Assembly: GCA_017396025.1 (NCBI GenBank)
Contig: JAFQNF010000029.1
Location: forward strand, 1-64,000
Source: a bacterium
Lineage (GTDB): Bacteria > Cyanobacteriota > Vampirovibrionia > Gastranaerophilales > Gastranaerophilaceae
Direction of reading: 5' to 3'
Length of the DNA stretch: 64,000 nt
Part shown: one piece after another, positions 1-8,658 of the stretch
Numbering within the stretch: the first letter of the stretch is position 1
Layout of the letters: the number at the start of each line of letters is the position of its first letter
Notes under the pieces: model-generated
What the model saw: the letters and a program-made list of their open reading frames with translations, nothing else
The model's database searches: none
What the model was told of the DNA's origin: nothing
Made by a program: the position numbers and the translations under genes

Positions 1-1
1 T

Positions 2-334
2 AATGTCTTAAGAAAAAGACATAAGAAAATATTAAAATTAGCTAAAGGTTTTAAAGGCGCAAGAAGCAGAATATTTAAAGTAGCTAATACTGCTGTAATG
101 AAAAAATTAAAATATCAATACAGAGACAGACGTCATCTAAAGAGAAATATGCGTCGTCTATGGATTGTTAGAATCAATGCAGCTGTTAGACAACATGGTT
201 TGAGCTATTCTAAATTTATGAACGCTCTTAAAAGATCAGAAGTTGCTGTAAATAGAAAAATGTTAGCTGATTTAGCTGTAAACGAACCAGAAGCATTTTC
301 AGTTATTGTTGATACAGCAAAAGCTGCAAAATAG
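2..334 (+). CDS. rplT: 50S ribosomal protein L20, 5' end missing
   Basis: The reading frame is open from base 2 and lacks its start, so the gene begins before the window. The translated part has the typical basic L20 sequence: [20 protein letters not shown], then [20 protein letters not shown] and the end [13 protein letters not shown]20 binds 23S rRNA early in large-subunit assembly and in many bacteria represses its own operon (infC-rpmI-rplT). About 110 residues are visible of the usual 115-120. A strong terminator follows 20 bases after the stop, so this is the last gene of its operon. Confidence 0.97.
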   Translation, partial: NVLRKRHKKILKLAKGFKGARSRIFKVANTAVMKKLKYQYRDRRHLKRNMRRLWIVRINAAVRQHGLSYSKFMNALKRSEVAVNRKMLADLAVNEPEAFSVIVDTAKAAK

Positions 335-355
335 TTGAAAATAACAGACAAAGTG

Positions 356-388
356 AAACCGCTCCTTTAAAGGGGCGGTTTTTTAATA
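356..388 (+). terminator. Intrinsic terminator of the rplT operon
   Basis: GC-rich stem AAACCGCTCC / GGGGCGGTTT with a short TTTAAA loop, followed by a T run, 20 bases after the rplT stop. Confidence 0.93.
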
Positions 389-519
389 GTAATTGTTAAA
401 AATGTTAATATATTAAAAGTATATACGTTATATATATAAATAACTGGGAATTATAATAATATAGTCAAATTTCTTTATTACTTATTTTCCTTCACTCCTT
501 TTCTCCATAACAAGACTGT

Positions 520-542
520 GGTCGCGTAGCGACCTTTTTTTT
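520..542 (+). terminator. Intrinsic terminator with no gene directly upstream
   Basis: Perfect stem GGTCGC / GCGACC with a GTA loop and eight Ts on the plus strand. The preceding plus-strand gene already ends in its own terminator at 356-388, and the gene to the right runs on the minus strand. It is either a back-up terminator for rplT or the end of a short RNA of about 80 bases starting after the TATAAT at 452-457. Confidence 0.8.
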
Positions 543-545
543 GTT

Positions 546-2042
546 TTATTTTATTTTTTCAACATATAACAACTCACCCATATCATCTTTTTCACTTAAT
601 AGGATTTTTGTGTTTTCATTTATCCACTCATTAATTTCTTCTACTCTTACTATGTCTGGATAGTGAGGTGTGTTGTAAAACCATATATTTGTTCCTTTGG
701 GTAATTCATTTAGATGAGTATGTTGAGTCTCTGTGTCTCGGTCGTTGAAGCTTAGTTGATTTTGCCAACTTTGAAATATGATATTTTCATCATAATTTTT
801 TTCTTTATAGTAAATGTCAAAAGCGCCAGCGCTCTGATCGTCAACAAAAATTTTATCTGTTGGTTTTATTTCTCTTTTATCTAAGTGGTTTATGTATTCT
901 CTTGCATTTGAACGAATATAGTAATAACTTTTATCTCCGATTGGTGTTTTATATATGTAGTCATTGGCGTGTATGTACAAGCTTAATATGGTCAATAAAA
1001 TAAAAAAGCCAAAAGATGTATTGATTAATTTGTTTTTTGTATGTATTGCGTCAAATGTTTTTAAACACAAAATTAGGAATATTGGTGTTAGATATAAAAT
1101 TACTCTACTATTTGTAAATGGGTATATATCTAGTAATCCAGAAATCATATTTAAAATGATTGGCATTATTAAAAGATATGCCAATAACTTATCTTTTATT
1201 ATGCAGATGATAATCCCTAGTATAAATATCACAAATATTATTTCCCCGTCCAATAAATTTGTTGTTAGTGATGATATTGTTTGAATTGTAGTGCTGAATG
1301 TTTCAAATGCAAATGGTTCATCTGACCAACATTCCATGATTCCGTTTGTAAGTGTTCCATGAAAAACTAATATATATTGAATTAATAATCCAAAGAGGTA
1401 TGGAATTGTTAGTCCTAATATTGGTTTATAGCTTTTATTTCTAATAAATATGTAGATAAAGTATAAACAGATTGAAAAAACTAAAAACTCTGATGTAAAA
1501 CTAAAAAATCCAGCGATTCCAAATATAGTACCAACAATTAATGCTGATTTTAAATTAATGACTTTGTCTTTTGTTTTGAAAAATAATAGCAAAATTAGTA
1601 AAGTGAAAAATACGTCGGAGGAATATTGTTTAAACTCCTGCGAGTAATATAGTAGTTCTCCATTTAAAGTTAGCATAACTATTAAAAGTAGGTTTAGTGA
1701 TTTATTCTTAAATAATAAATCTTTAAAAAATGGTATTATGCATAGAGAAAATATTCCACATAAATAAGAGAAAAAACGAAGCGCTGTTTCATTTAAACCA
1801 AAGAATGAATATATTATTTTATTTACTACTAAAAAGAAAGTTGGGCAACTTTGTGCCGAATCAAGAGCAGAAAAAATTCCTATAAAATTTCTGTTTTTAA
1901 TATTTGAGAGAAGTGTTGTTTCATCTCCAAAAAAGCTTGGTTCATTTAGCCAGACATCTGTTCTAATTGTTATTCCAATTATAATTACAATTGATAGTAT
2001 TATCCAGTATAATATTTCTGCGGTTTTTTTTGTGTTTTTCAA
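546..2042 (-). CDS. Membrane glycosyltransferase, GT-C / PMT (GT39) type
   Basis: A 498-residue polytopic membrane protein, roughly ten or eleven hydrophobic segments. The first segment (residues 10-26) is followed by a loop with an acidic pair, PSFFGDE at D40-E41. An acidic motif in the first extracytoplasmic loop is typical of GT-C enzymes that move a sugar from a polyprenyl-phosphate donor onto lipid A, glycans or proteins. The last 110 residues look soluble and extracytoplasmic. The start is TTG at 2042, preceded by AAAGGA seven bases away; no nearby ATG fits. Donor and acceptor cannot be read from the sequence. Confidence 0.7.
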   Translation of the reverse strand: MKNTKKTAEILYWIILSIVIIIGITIRTDVWLNEPSFFGDETTLLSNIKNRNFIGIFSALDSAQSCPTFFLVVNKIIYSFFGLNETALRFFSYLCGIFSLCIIPFFKDLLFKNKSLNLLLIVMLTLNGELLYYSQEFKQYSSDVFFTLLILLLFFKTKDKVINLKSALIVGTIFGIAGFFSFTSEFLVFSICLYFIYIFIRNKSYKPILGLTIPYLFGLLIQYILVFHGTLTNGIMECWSDEPFAFETFSTTIQTISSLTTNLLDGEIIFVIFILGIIICIIKDKLLAYLLIMPIILNMISGLLDIYPFTNSRVILYLTPIFLILCLKTFDAIHTKNKLINTSFGFFILLTILSLYIHANDYIYKTPIGDKSYYYIRSNAREYINHLDKREIKPTDKIFVDDQSAGAFDIYYKEKNYDENIIFQSWQNQLSFNDRDTETQHTHLNELPKGTNIWFYNTPHYPDIVRVEEINEWINENTKILLSEKDDMGELLYVEKIK

Positions 2043-2086
2043 GTTAATTTCCTTTTAAGTTTTTATTTTAACATGTGAAAAATCTA

Positions 2087-2116
2087 TTGCATAAATTCTT
2101 AATACATCTATATAAT
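2087..2116 (+). promoter_or_regulatory. Promoter of the SGNH-like gene
   Basis: TTGCAT, 18 bases, TATAAT. The ribosome-binding site GGGGGAG at 2122-2128 lies just downstream, giving a short leader before the ATG at 2136. Confidence 0.75.
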
Positions 2117-2135
2117 ATTTTGGGGGAGTTTTTTT

Positions 2136-3107
2136 ATGAAAAAAATATTAGTGTCATTTTCTATTTTTTTAGCATTATTGCTTTGTCTTGATTATATAGG
2201 CTATAGAATGATTATAAATAATTATTTGAGCTTTCTTCCACAAGAGGAAAGACTAGAAGCTGTGAAACATTACCCTTCTTGGTTTGATAATAGATTGCGT
2301 TTGTATGATGAGACAACAATGAAATGGTTCGAAGAACATAAAGATACACATGGTTTTCGCGAACCAGTTGGTTTAGATTATAAGAAAGCACCAGTTTGGA
2401 TGTTTGGTTGTTCATTTGTTTTTGGTGTTGGTCATCAGGGGTGGCACGCGCTAGAAGATACGTTTGGTTATATTTTTTCTCAAGAAGCGAAAAGACCGGT
2501 ATATAACAGAGCATATCCGTCTTGGGGTGTGCAACATATGCTTTATCAATTAAAAAAAGGTGAAATTTTTAATGAGTTACCAGAACCAGAATACGTAATT
2601 TTTAATTATATTAGTGACCATGCACGAAGAACACAAAAAATTGTTTATGATGCGTTTAGTGATGGTGGATATTTAAGATATAAAGAAAATAAAGATGGAA
2701 AATTAGAAGAAATTAAGCCAGTTTTGCCTTTAACGTGGAAGTTTAACCCAATAAAGTTATGGTTAGGTCATTTAGAATACGAAATTAGATGTGCGGAAGA
2801 AAAGCACGATAAAAATTTTGACCTGCTAAAGAAAATGTTTATAGAGTCTCGTGATATTCTTAAAGCAAAATATCCCAATACAAAGTTTGTTATACTTCTA
2901 TATAACGGTAATGACGGATTTGATGGATGGTATATAGAAACCGAGCGCTGGGAAGAACTTAAAGATGAAAACTTTATTGTCATTAGGGCAGATGAGTTAA
3001 TTGGTGAAAATTTGAAGGATGAAAAATTCCTTGATCCAGATGGTTATCATCCAAATCCTTATGCGTGGAAGTTAGTTAGTAAAGAATTAGCTAAACTTTT
3101 AAATTAA
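2136..3107 (+). CDS. Membrane-anchored SGNH/GDSL-like protein
   Basis: Residues 4-20 form one N-terminal hydrophobic segment (signal anchor), so the rest probably lies outside the cytoplasm. GCSFVFGVG at 91-99 resembles the block I Ser motif of SGNH hydrolases (G-x-S-x-x-F-G), and DPDGYHPN near 300-307 resembles the block V Asp/His. This suggests an esterase or O-acetyl-modifying enzyme of cell-wall or surface glycans, or a degenerate relative. The start is set by a strong GGGGGAG site. The last 17 bases overlap the convergent small gene 3091-3357. Confidence 0.55.
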   Translation: MKKILVSFSIFLALLLCLDYIGYRMIINNYLSFLPQEERLEAVKHYPSWFDNRLRLYDETTMKWFEEHKDTHGFREPVGLDYKKAPVWMFGCSFVFGVGHQGWHALEDTFGYIFSQEAKRPVYNRAYPSWGVQHMLYQLKKGEIFNELPEPEYVIFNYISDHARRTQKIVYDAFSDGGYLRYKENKDGKLEEIKPVLPLTWKFNPIKLWLGHLEYEIRCAEEKHDKNFDLLKKMFIESRDILKAKYPNTKFVILLYNGNDGFDGWYIETERWEELKDENFIVIRADELIGENLKDEKFLDPDGYHPNPYAWKLVSKELAKLLN

Positions 3108-3357
3108 AAGTTGTTCTTGGTTGACCTTCTCTCATCACTTGACCAAGAGCGTATACTTGTGATTGATATTTTCTTATTTCTTTTGCAACTTCACCAGAGA
3201 AAACTTTATCATTTTCATCTAAATAATTTAAAAATGGATTTACAGAAATGTTTGCTAGTTCTTGTTTTGCAACTTTCTGAACTTCCTGAATTGATTTTTT
3301 AGGAAGTGCTATATTAATACCAAAAGGGTTATTAGATATCATATTGTTTTCAGCCAT
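3091..3357 (-). CDS. Small hypothetical protein, 88 residues
   Basis: Not recognised. It is a hydrophilic, probably helical protein with no membrane segment or signal peptide. The N-terminus carries SNNPFGINIALPKK, loosely like the N-terminal FG-containing motifs of other proteins in this window. The start ATG has an AGGAA-type site (CAGGAATTACAAG) upstream, supporting expression. Its 3' end overlaps the end of the SGNH-like gene by 17 bases in tail-to-tail orientation. Confidence 0.55.
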   Translation of the reverse strand: MAENNMISNNPFGINIALPKKSIQEVQKVAKQELANISVNPFLNYLDENDKVFSGEVAKEIRKYQSQVYALGQVMREGQPRTTFNLKV

Positions 3358-3540
3358 CTTGTAATTCCTGTAAATTTTCCTTATAAAATACTTTTCGGCA
3401 GATTTTGTTTAAACTTTAATGTTTTTATTGGATTTGTAAAGAAAAAAATTTTAATGTTACAAAGTAAAGGAAAAATCTGTTTTGATTAGCAAAAAAATTT
3501 TTGACATTTTTTGAGACATGAGGAAAAGACAACATATATC

Positions 3541-5181
3541 ATGATAGATAGAATCAATACATCAGAGATTAGAATAAATAGAGCCGATAAAAACAATAAA
3601 CAAAGTTTTAAAGGACCAGAAACAGCGTTATTAACAGGACTTAGAGGTTTAAATAATAGTCCTGCTCTTGGTGCTTGTGCTGTTGATTTGTGTTCTATGG
3701 TTATTCCAAGAACTGCTATTGAGATGAAAAATCGTGGTCAGCAAGCTGGTATAGAAGCTGCTTTCAGAGAAGGTTCTAGCTGTTTGATTCATGCTTGTGT
3801 TGGTTTAATTGGGCTTGCAGCAGCAACATTATTGTCTGGTGATTTTAATAGAACACACGGTGTTAAAGCTCAAAATATTTTTGCAAATGGGGATACAATT
3901 AAAAACTTGTCACAAAGATGGCAAGATGCTGAAAATCAAACAGGATTCTTCCAAAGTTTTGTAGGAAATATTCAAGGTTTGAATGGTGCAAAATGGAAAG
4001 GTATTTCTAAAAAAGCAAATAGTGCAGTTGTAGAAAATCTTGTTAAAATAGCTGACAAATCTCAGGAAATGGCTTCAAAGTCTGGTGTTGATAAGGCAAG
4101 ATTGGCTAAAGAAGTAAAAGATTTAAAAAATGTAGTACTTGCACAAATTACAAAAGATACAGGTGCTCAAGCATCATTTAGATTAAATGCAATTAAAGAT
4201 GCATCTGGTCAAGTAGTGCAAAAGGGAGTTTCATCAAGCCTTGGAGAGTTAGTTGATAATGCGGTTGTTTTATCTAACTCATTTAAAAATAAGCCAAAAG
4301 CAGATATTCCTAATTTCGCAAAATCATTGATTAAAAATAAGAATGCCGGAACTATTTTAGGGCTTGGTATATGTGCTGCGATGTGTATGCTTGTTCAACC
4401 TGTTAATAGGTATTTAACAAAAAAACGTACAGGACAAGATGGCTTTGTTGGTGTTGATAGCAAGCAAGCAGACAATAGCAAAGGTTTTAAATTTGCAAAA
4501 ACAGCGTTGGGTGTTGCATTCCCTGCATTTGCAATTAGTACGATTGGAAAACCAGCAGATTTAATGTCAAATGTTCAATTTAATAGTAAAATTCCTACAT
4601 TAAATCAATTTAAGTTTTTATATGGTTTAACAATTGGTTCTCGTTTTATGTCAGCAAGAGACCCTAATGAATTAAGAGAAGCTGTAATTAAAGATACTTT
4701 AGGATATACAAACTGGCTGATTTTGGGTGGTGTTGTATCTAAGTTAGTTGCTAGAGGTCTTGGTGGCAAAGAGTTAATGAATAATCCTGTTGCTCAAGAG
4801 GGCAAAAAAGGTATAGGATACGCATTTAAGTGGTTAACAAAATCATCAGTAAAATCTTTTGATGAAGTTCTTCTTCCTAAAGCAAAAGAGGTTGCTAAAG
4901 ATGGAAAAGTGTTAAAATTTTCTGAAATGTTTAAGCAAGCTGATAAAGCAACAAAATCAAAAGTTTTAAAAATAGCTGGCTCACAAATTGCTGGATATTT
5001 ATACTCTGGAATTGTTCTTGGTGTTGGTATTGCTAAACTTAATATTTTTATCACAAAGAAACTTCAAGAAAAAAAGAAAGCAAAAGAAGAAATGGATGAA
5101 AATATAGCAAAAAATCCTGTTATAGATACTTCTTATATTGCTCAACGTGGGCTAGATGGTATATTTAAAGATTTCAATTAA
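3541..5181 (+). CDS. Large conserved-type membrane protein with N-terminal SFKG motif, function unknown
   Basis: 546 residues from the ATG at 3541; a TTG ten codons upstream is possible but has no ribosome-binding site. GAGGAAAAG lies about 13 bases before the ATG. KQSFKGPE near residues 16-23 belongs to the recurrent N-terminal SF(G/K/A) motif of this window. Hydrophobic stretches near residues 85-105, 270-290, 325-345, 390-405 and 485-505 alternate with Lys-rich soluble parts, so several membrane passes are likely. No catalytic motif is visible. No family is recognised; it probably belongs to a lineage-restricted envelope protein family. It lies just upstream of the tRNA nucleotidyltransferase gene, which has its own promoter. 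Confidence 0.6.
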   Translation: MIDRINTSEIRINRADKNNKQSFKGPETALLTGLRGLNNSPALGACAVDLCSMVIPRTAIEMKNRGQQAGIEAAFREGSSCLIHACVGLIGLAAATLLSGDFNRTHGVKAQNIFANGDTIKNLSQRWQDAENQTGFFQSFVGNIQGLNGAKWKGISKKANSAVVENLVKIADKSQEMASKSGVDKARLAKEVKDLKNVVLAQITKDTGAQASFRLNAIKDASGQVVQKGVSSSLGELVDNAVVLSNSFKNKPKADIPNFAKSLIKNKNAGTILGLGICAAMCMLVQPVNRYLTKKRTGQDGFVGVDSKQADNSKGFKFAKTALGVAFPAFAISTIGKPADLMSNVQFNSKIPTLNQFKFLYGLTIGSRFMSARDPNELREAVIKDTLGYTNWLILGGVVSKLVARGLGGKELMNNPVAQEGKKGIGYAFKWLTKSSVKSFDEVLLPKAKEVAKDGKVLKFSEMFKQADKATKSKVLKIAGSQIAGYLYSGIVLGVGIAKLNIFITKKLQEKKKAKEEMDENIAKNPVIDTSYIAQRGLDGIFKDFN

Positions 5182-5192
5182 TTTGATATAAT
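5164..5192 (+). promoter_or_regulatory. Extended -10 promoter predicting a leaderless tRNA nucleotidyltransferase mRNA
   Basis: TG-A-TATAAT at 5184-5192 with a weak -35 (TTTAAA) 17 bases upstream. Only six bases separate the -10 from the ATG at 5199, so transcription should start at or next to the A of the start codon. There is no Shine-Dalgarno. Confidence 0.65.
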
Positions 5193-5198
5193 CGTTTT

Positions 5199-6422
5199 AT
5201 GGTTATATGTTTAAAAGAAAAATTTGATGCTTTAATTTCTGAAAATTTTGCTAATGCAATTTTGTGTGCTTCAACGGCTGCTGATGAGATTTGTGTTGAT
5301 ATTTTTTTAATTGGTGGAATCGTTCGGGACTTGATTATGAATAATTCTATCAAAGATATTGATATTGCTGTTGAAGGTGATGCGCTTCAGCTAGGTAATT
5401 TTTTAGAAGAAAAATTTGGTTGTGAAGTTATAAGCGTACAAGAAAAATTAAGGACTTCTAAAGTTAAATTTCCAAATGGTGTTGTTATAGATTTTGCTTC
5501 AACTAGGGAAGAAAGATACACTGAGTCTGGTGTGCTTCCTGTTGCATTTAACTTTGGGTGTGAACTAGAAAAAGATGTAAAAAGACGTGATTTTACAATT
5601 AATACTCTTGCTTTAAAACTTAGCGGAGAAAATAAGTTTTCTTTGGTTGATTATTTTAATGGATATGATGATATCCAAAATGGGCAAATTAAAATTCTTC
5701 ATGAGAAAAGTTTTATAGATGACCCATCAAGAATTATAAGAGCATTAAAATTTAAAGAGAGGTTTGATTTCAAACTTGAAGAAATAACATCAAGTTTAAT
5801 GCAGGAATATCTTAATGATATAAATGATAATATGCCTTTAGAACGAGTAAAAGGTGAACTTAGACAATATTTTGAAATAAAAAAAGATGGTTTGTATTCT
5901 CGTTTTATAGAAAGTGGTGCATATAAGCTAATTTCTAATAATCCAATTATGGAAATTGATGAAGATAGATTCAAGTCTTTGTATGAATATAATTTATTTG
6001 ATGAAAAAGAAAAATGGTTTATTTATGTAATGCTATTGGTTCTTAATTCAGATTATGCTGTTGAACGTTTAAATATGACATCTTTTGAGAAAAAAGTATT
6101 AAAAGAAGTTAGAGAGTTAATGAAAAAAAATCCTGTTAAAGATAAGGTTTCTGTTTATAATTTGTTTAAAAATTTAACCGATATTTCCATATGTGTTTAC
6201 TATGTTGTAACAGGAAGTTCTTTAGTGGAATTGTTCCTTGGTGCACTAAGAGATATAAAAGTTTTAATTACTGGCAATGATTTAATTAATCTTGGGTTTT
6301 TACCATCTCCGTATTTTAATAAATTGTTTGATGCGGTTTTAAAAGAGAAACTTGATGGAAAGTTAAAAACGAAAGAAGAAGAAATTGGATTTTTAAAAAA
6401 ATATATAAAAGAAGAGGAGTAG
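5199..6422 (+). CDS. tRNA nucleotidyltransferase / poly(A) polymerase family (CCA-adding type)
   Basis: Class II nucleotidyltransferase. The LIGGIVRDLIM motif near residue 33 and the metal-binding DIDIAVEG near 48 form the catalytic head. KRRDFTINTLAL is the conserved RRDF-T-N motif of CCA-adding enzymes and DDPSRIIRALKF the downstream RNA-binding helix motif. The protein should add or repair the 3' CCA of tRNAs. Whether it adds CCA, only A, or only CC cannot be told, because split A-/CC-adding enzymes look the same at this level. No ribosome-binding site precedes the ATG. A terminator hairpin overlaps its stop codon. Confidence 0.85.
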   Translation: MVICLKEKFDALISENFANAILCASTAADEICVDIFLIGGIVRDLIMNNSIKDIDIAVEGDALQLGNFLEEKFGCEVISVQEKLRTSKVKFPNGVVIDFASTREERYTESGVLPVAFNFGCELEKDVKRRDFTINTLALKLSGENKFSLVDYFNGYDDIQNGQIKILHEKSFIDDPSRIIRALKFKERFDFKLEEITSSLMQEYLNDINDNMPLERVKGELRQYFEIKKDGLYSRFIESGAYKLISNNPIMEIDEDRFKSLYEYNLFDEKEKWFIYVMLLVLNSDYAVERLNMTSFEKKVLKEVRELMKKNPVKDKVSVYNLFKNLTDISICVYYVVTGSSLVELFLGALRDIKVLITGNDLINLGFLPSPYFNKLFDAVLKEKLDGKLKTKEEEIGFLKKYIKEEE

Positions 6423-6437
6423 ATTTTCTACTCCTCT
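6413..6437. terminator. Bidirectional intrinsic terminator between the tRNA nucleotidyltransferase gene and metK
   Basis: 11-base stem AGAGGAGTAGA / TCTACTCCTCT with a TTT loop, followed on the plus strand by a T-rich tail. It spans the plus-strand stop codon and lies just beyond the metK stop. Confidence 0.88.
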
Positions 6438-6444
6438 TTTATTT

Positions 6445-7713
6445 TTAAACTGTTGCTAATTTTGATGCTTGCTCTTTTAATGTTTGAGCTTTATCTGTAT
6501 GTTCCCAAGGAACATCAAAATCAGTTCTTCCCAAGTGTCCATATGCTGCAAGTTTTTGATAGAATTTACCACCGTTTTTAGCTGGTAAGTTTCTTAAATC
6601 AAATTGATTGATAATAGCAATTGGTCTTAGGTCGAAGTTCTTTTCTACTAAAGCCATAATTTCATCATCTGAAATTTTGCCAGTACCGAAGGTTTCAACA
6701 TAGATAGAAACTGGCTGAGCAACACCGATAGCGTAACCAAGCTCGATTTCGCATTTTTCTGCTAAACCTGCAGCAACGATGTTTTTCGCAACATATCTAG
6801 CTGCATAAGCTGCTGAGCGGTCAACTTTTGTTGGGTCTTTTCCTGAAAATGCACCGCCACCGTGTCTAGAATATCCACCATAAGTATCTACGATAATTTT
6901 TCTACCTGTTAAACCAGCGTCACCTTGTGGACCACCAATTACAAATCTACCTGATGGGTTAATTAAGTATTTTGTTGTTGCGTCTGGTTTTAATGCTTCA
7001 TTTTCGAAAACATAATCTATAACGTGTTTAATTAAATCAGTTCTGATGATTTCTTGAATTTTTGTGTTGTCATCAGTTCCATTAATAACTTCATCGTGTT
7101 GAGTAGAAAGCACGATAGTATCTATTCTAACAGGTTTATCGTTTTCATATTCAACTGTAACTTGAGATTTACCGTCTGGTCTTAAATATGTTAAAAGACC
7201 TTGTTTTCTTACTTGAGCTAATCTGTAAGAAAGTTTATGTGCTAAGCTGATTGGTAATGGCATTAATTCAGGTGTTTCATTACAAGCAAAACCAAACATA
7301 ATACCCTGGTCACCTGCACCTAAGTTAGCTGTTTCATCAGCAGAAACTGCTGCATTGTTATCTCTTGTTTCAAATGCTTTGTTTACCCCACCAGCGATGT
7401 CTGTAGATTGTTCATCAATACTAGATAGAACAGCGCAAGTTTTACTATCAAAACCGCCAGAAGATTTACCTGTATAACCGATATTTTCGATTGTTGTTCT
7501 TACAACGTGAGGAATATCAACGTAGCAAGAAGATGTGATTTCTCCGCATACTAAAACCATACCTGTTGTAACTGTCGTTTCTGCAGCTACTCTTGATTTT
7601 GAATCTTTTGTAAGAAATTCGTCTAGAATTGCGTCAGAAATTTGGTCGCAAACTTTGTCTGGATGTCCTTCTGTTACAGATTCTGACGTAAATAAATATT
7701 TTTTTGAACTCAT
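6445..7713 (-). CDS. metK: S-adenosylmethionine synthetase
   Basis: Makes S-adenosylmethionine from methionine and ATP. Signatures are [17 protein letters not shown] at the N-terminus, the ATP-binding [15 protein letters not shown], and [19 protein letters not shown] near residue 270. At 422 residues it is slightly longer than the common 385-400. It has its own promoter, with a leader of about 33 bases, too short for a SAM riboswitch. AAAGAGAG lies before the ATG. It probably forms a single-gene unit downstream of the rpsO terminator. Confidence 0.97.
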   Translation of the reverse strand: MSSKKYLFTSESVTEGHPDKVCDQISDAILDEFLTKDSKSRVAAETTVTTGMVLVCGEITSSCYVDIPHVVRTTIENIGYTGKSSGGFDSKTCAVLSSIDEQSTDIAGGVNKAFETRDNNAAVSADETANLGAGDQGIMFGFACNETPELMPLPISLAHKLSYRLAQVRKQGLLTYLRPDGKSQVTVEYENDKPVRIDTIVLSTQHDEVINGTDDNTKIQEIIRTDLIKHVIDYVFENEALKPDATTKYLINPSGRFVIGGPQGDAGLTGRKIIVDTYGGYSRHGGGAFSGKDPTKVDRSAAYAARYVAKNIVAAGLAEKCEIELGYAIGVAQPVSIYVETFGTGKISDDEIMALVEKNFDLRPIAIINQFDLRNLPAKNGGKFYQKLAAYGHLGRTDFDVPWEHTDKAQTLKEQASKLATV

Positions 7714-7752
7714 TTTGGCTCTCTTTCGTGACTTGCCTAACTATCATGTGTA

Positions 7753-7781
7753 ATTCTACTCTCAAAAAGATGCAAGGTCAA
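7753..7781 (-). promoter_or_regulatory. metK promoter
   Basis: Read on the minus strand: TTGACC, exactly 17 bases, TAGAAT, with transcription starting near 7746. It abuts the terminator of rpsO. Confidence 0.85.
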
Positions 7782-7783
7782 AT

Positions 7784-7833
7784 AAAGTAAAAAAGAACCG
7801 CAATGTTGGGTTCTTGCGGTTCTTTTTTACTTT
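7784..7833. terminator. Long bidirectional terminator after rpsO
   Basis: A 20-base perfect stem (AAAGTAAAAAAGAACCGCAA at 7784-7803 with its complement at 7814-7833) and a ten-base loop. It stands ten bases beyond the rpsO stop. Confidence 0.95.
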
Positions 7834-7842
7834 ATAATCAAA

Positions 7843-8118
7843 TTATTTTGTTTCTCTGATATTTAATGCTTTGATTAATTTTCTGTAATCTTCAAGATTT
7901 CTGTCTTTTAGGTATGATAATAATCTTTTTCTTTTACCAACCATCATTAAAAGACCACGTTTGCCTTGGAAATCTTTAGCATTAACTTTTAAGTGTTCTG
8001 TTAATTCTGTAATTTTTTCTGTTAATAAAGCGATTTGAGTTTCAACGCTTCCTGTATCTTTAGCATTTTTGCCGTATTTTGCAACGATTTCTGCTTTGTT
8101 TTTTAGGTTAATTGTCAT
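7843..8118 (-). CDS. rpsO: 30S ribosomal protein S15
   Basis: 91 residues starting [38 protein letters not shown] and the C-terminal [17 protein letters not shown] are diagnostic of S15, which binds the 16S central domain. I chose the internal ATG at 8118 because AAAGGAAAA precedes it and the length matches the family. The longer open frame to 8172 adds 18 residues that S15 lacks. A monocistronic unit with its own promoter and terminator. Confidence 0.96.
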   Translation of the reverse strand: MTINLKNKAEIVAKYGKNAKDTGSVETQIALLTEKITELTEHLKVNAKDFQGKRGLLMMVGKRKRLLSYLKDRNLEDYRKLIKALNIRETK

Positions 8119-8174
8119 TTGTTTTTTCCTTTTTTGATTTTTGTGACTTGTTTGGTGGGTAAGTCTTGTCAATT

Positions 8175-8203
8175 ATATTAATATGAAGAAAAATACATTT
8201 CAA
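8175..8203 (-). promoter_or_regulatory. rpsO promoter
   Basis: Minus strand: TTGAAA, 17 bases, TAATAT; a TATAAT overlaps it three bases further on. The leader is about 50 bases and could hold an S15 autoregulatory structure, though I do not recognise one. Confidence 0.65.
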
Positions 8204-8270
8204 GGGCATGATTAAATTTTATTAAAATTAAATGAATTTGTTTCAAATTCATAAATAATGTTATTTATAT

Positions 8271-8304
8271 GTCACTGCGAGCAAACAAAGTTTGCGTGGC
8301 AGTC
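8271..8304. repeat. Hairpin repeat GTCACTGCGAGC, copy 1
   Basis: GTCACTGCGAGCAAA, spacer, TTTGCGTGGCAGTC: an imperfect palindrome. A second copy is at 8482-8515, and a related GTCATTGCGAGG-like sequence is in reverse orientation at 8561-8574. The motif resembles palindromic intergenic repeats known from several unrelated bacterial groups. Confidence 0.8.
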
Positions 8305-8481
8305 TAGTTTATATCTACACTAATAAAAATAAAATTATCAACCGGATGTTCGGTTCTATTTCACTAGCTTCCACCAAAGGCTTCATAACTCGCTAACGCT
8401 CAAACAGATGAAGCCCAGCTGTTGTATCAGCAAGTGAACTTACGAACCTCCACATATGGTTTCTAATTTTATTTAGCAAGC

Positions 8482-8515
8482 GTCACTGCGAGCAAATATT
8501 ATTTGCGTGGCAGTC
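8482..8515. repeat. Hairpin repeat GTCACTGCGAGC, copy 2
   Basis: Same arms as the copy at 8271, with a different spacer between the AGCAAA and TTTGCG arms. Confidence 0.8.
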
Positions 8516-8658
8516 TTTTGAAATAACTTCGAATCACGAGATTGCTTCGTCACCTAGTTCCTCGCAATGACGAAAACCTCCTGTTATGAAAAGTTGGACA
8601 GAAAAAATTATTTTATACAAAGCATCTATCCATAACATTATTTATGTATGGTCAAATA

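Larger units (their letters stand above)
8250..8646. repeat. MITE-like element, copy A (397 bp, 15-bp terminal inverted repeats)
   Basis: The ends are exact inverted repeats: CATAAATAATGTTAT at 8250-8264 and its complement at 8632-8646. The last 51 bases (8596-8646) are identical, inverted, to 23928-23978, the left end of copy B. Internally it is a nest of palindromes: two GTCACTGCGAGC hairpins, arms AATAAAAATAAAATTA / TAATTTTATTT, and the motif AACTCGCTAACGCTCAAACAG shared with copy B and the repeat at 60845-61002. It contains no open frame of note. It fills the 540-base gap between rpsO and the M20 peptidase gene. Confidence 0.85.

Noticed and set aside
964..1284. 106-residue plus-strand ORF inside the GT-C gene
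   Set aside because: It is antisense to a well-supported membrane protein gene and has no ribosome-binding site or recognisable domain.
7714..7842. SAM riboswitch upstream of metK
   Set aside because: The leader from the TTGACC-N17-TAGAAT promoter is only about 33 bases; the long hairpin nearby is the rpsO terminator.
8119..8172. 109-residue form of S15
   Set aside because: S15 is about 89 residues; the ATG at 8118 has AAAGGAAAA directly upstream.
8119..8658. CRISPR array in the repeat-rich gap
   Set aside because: The repeats are palindromic, irregularly spaced and only two or three per type; no cas genes are present.
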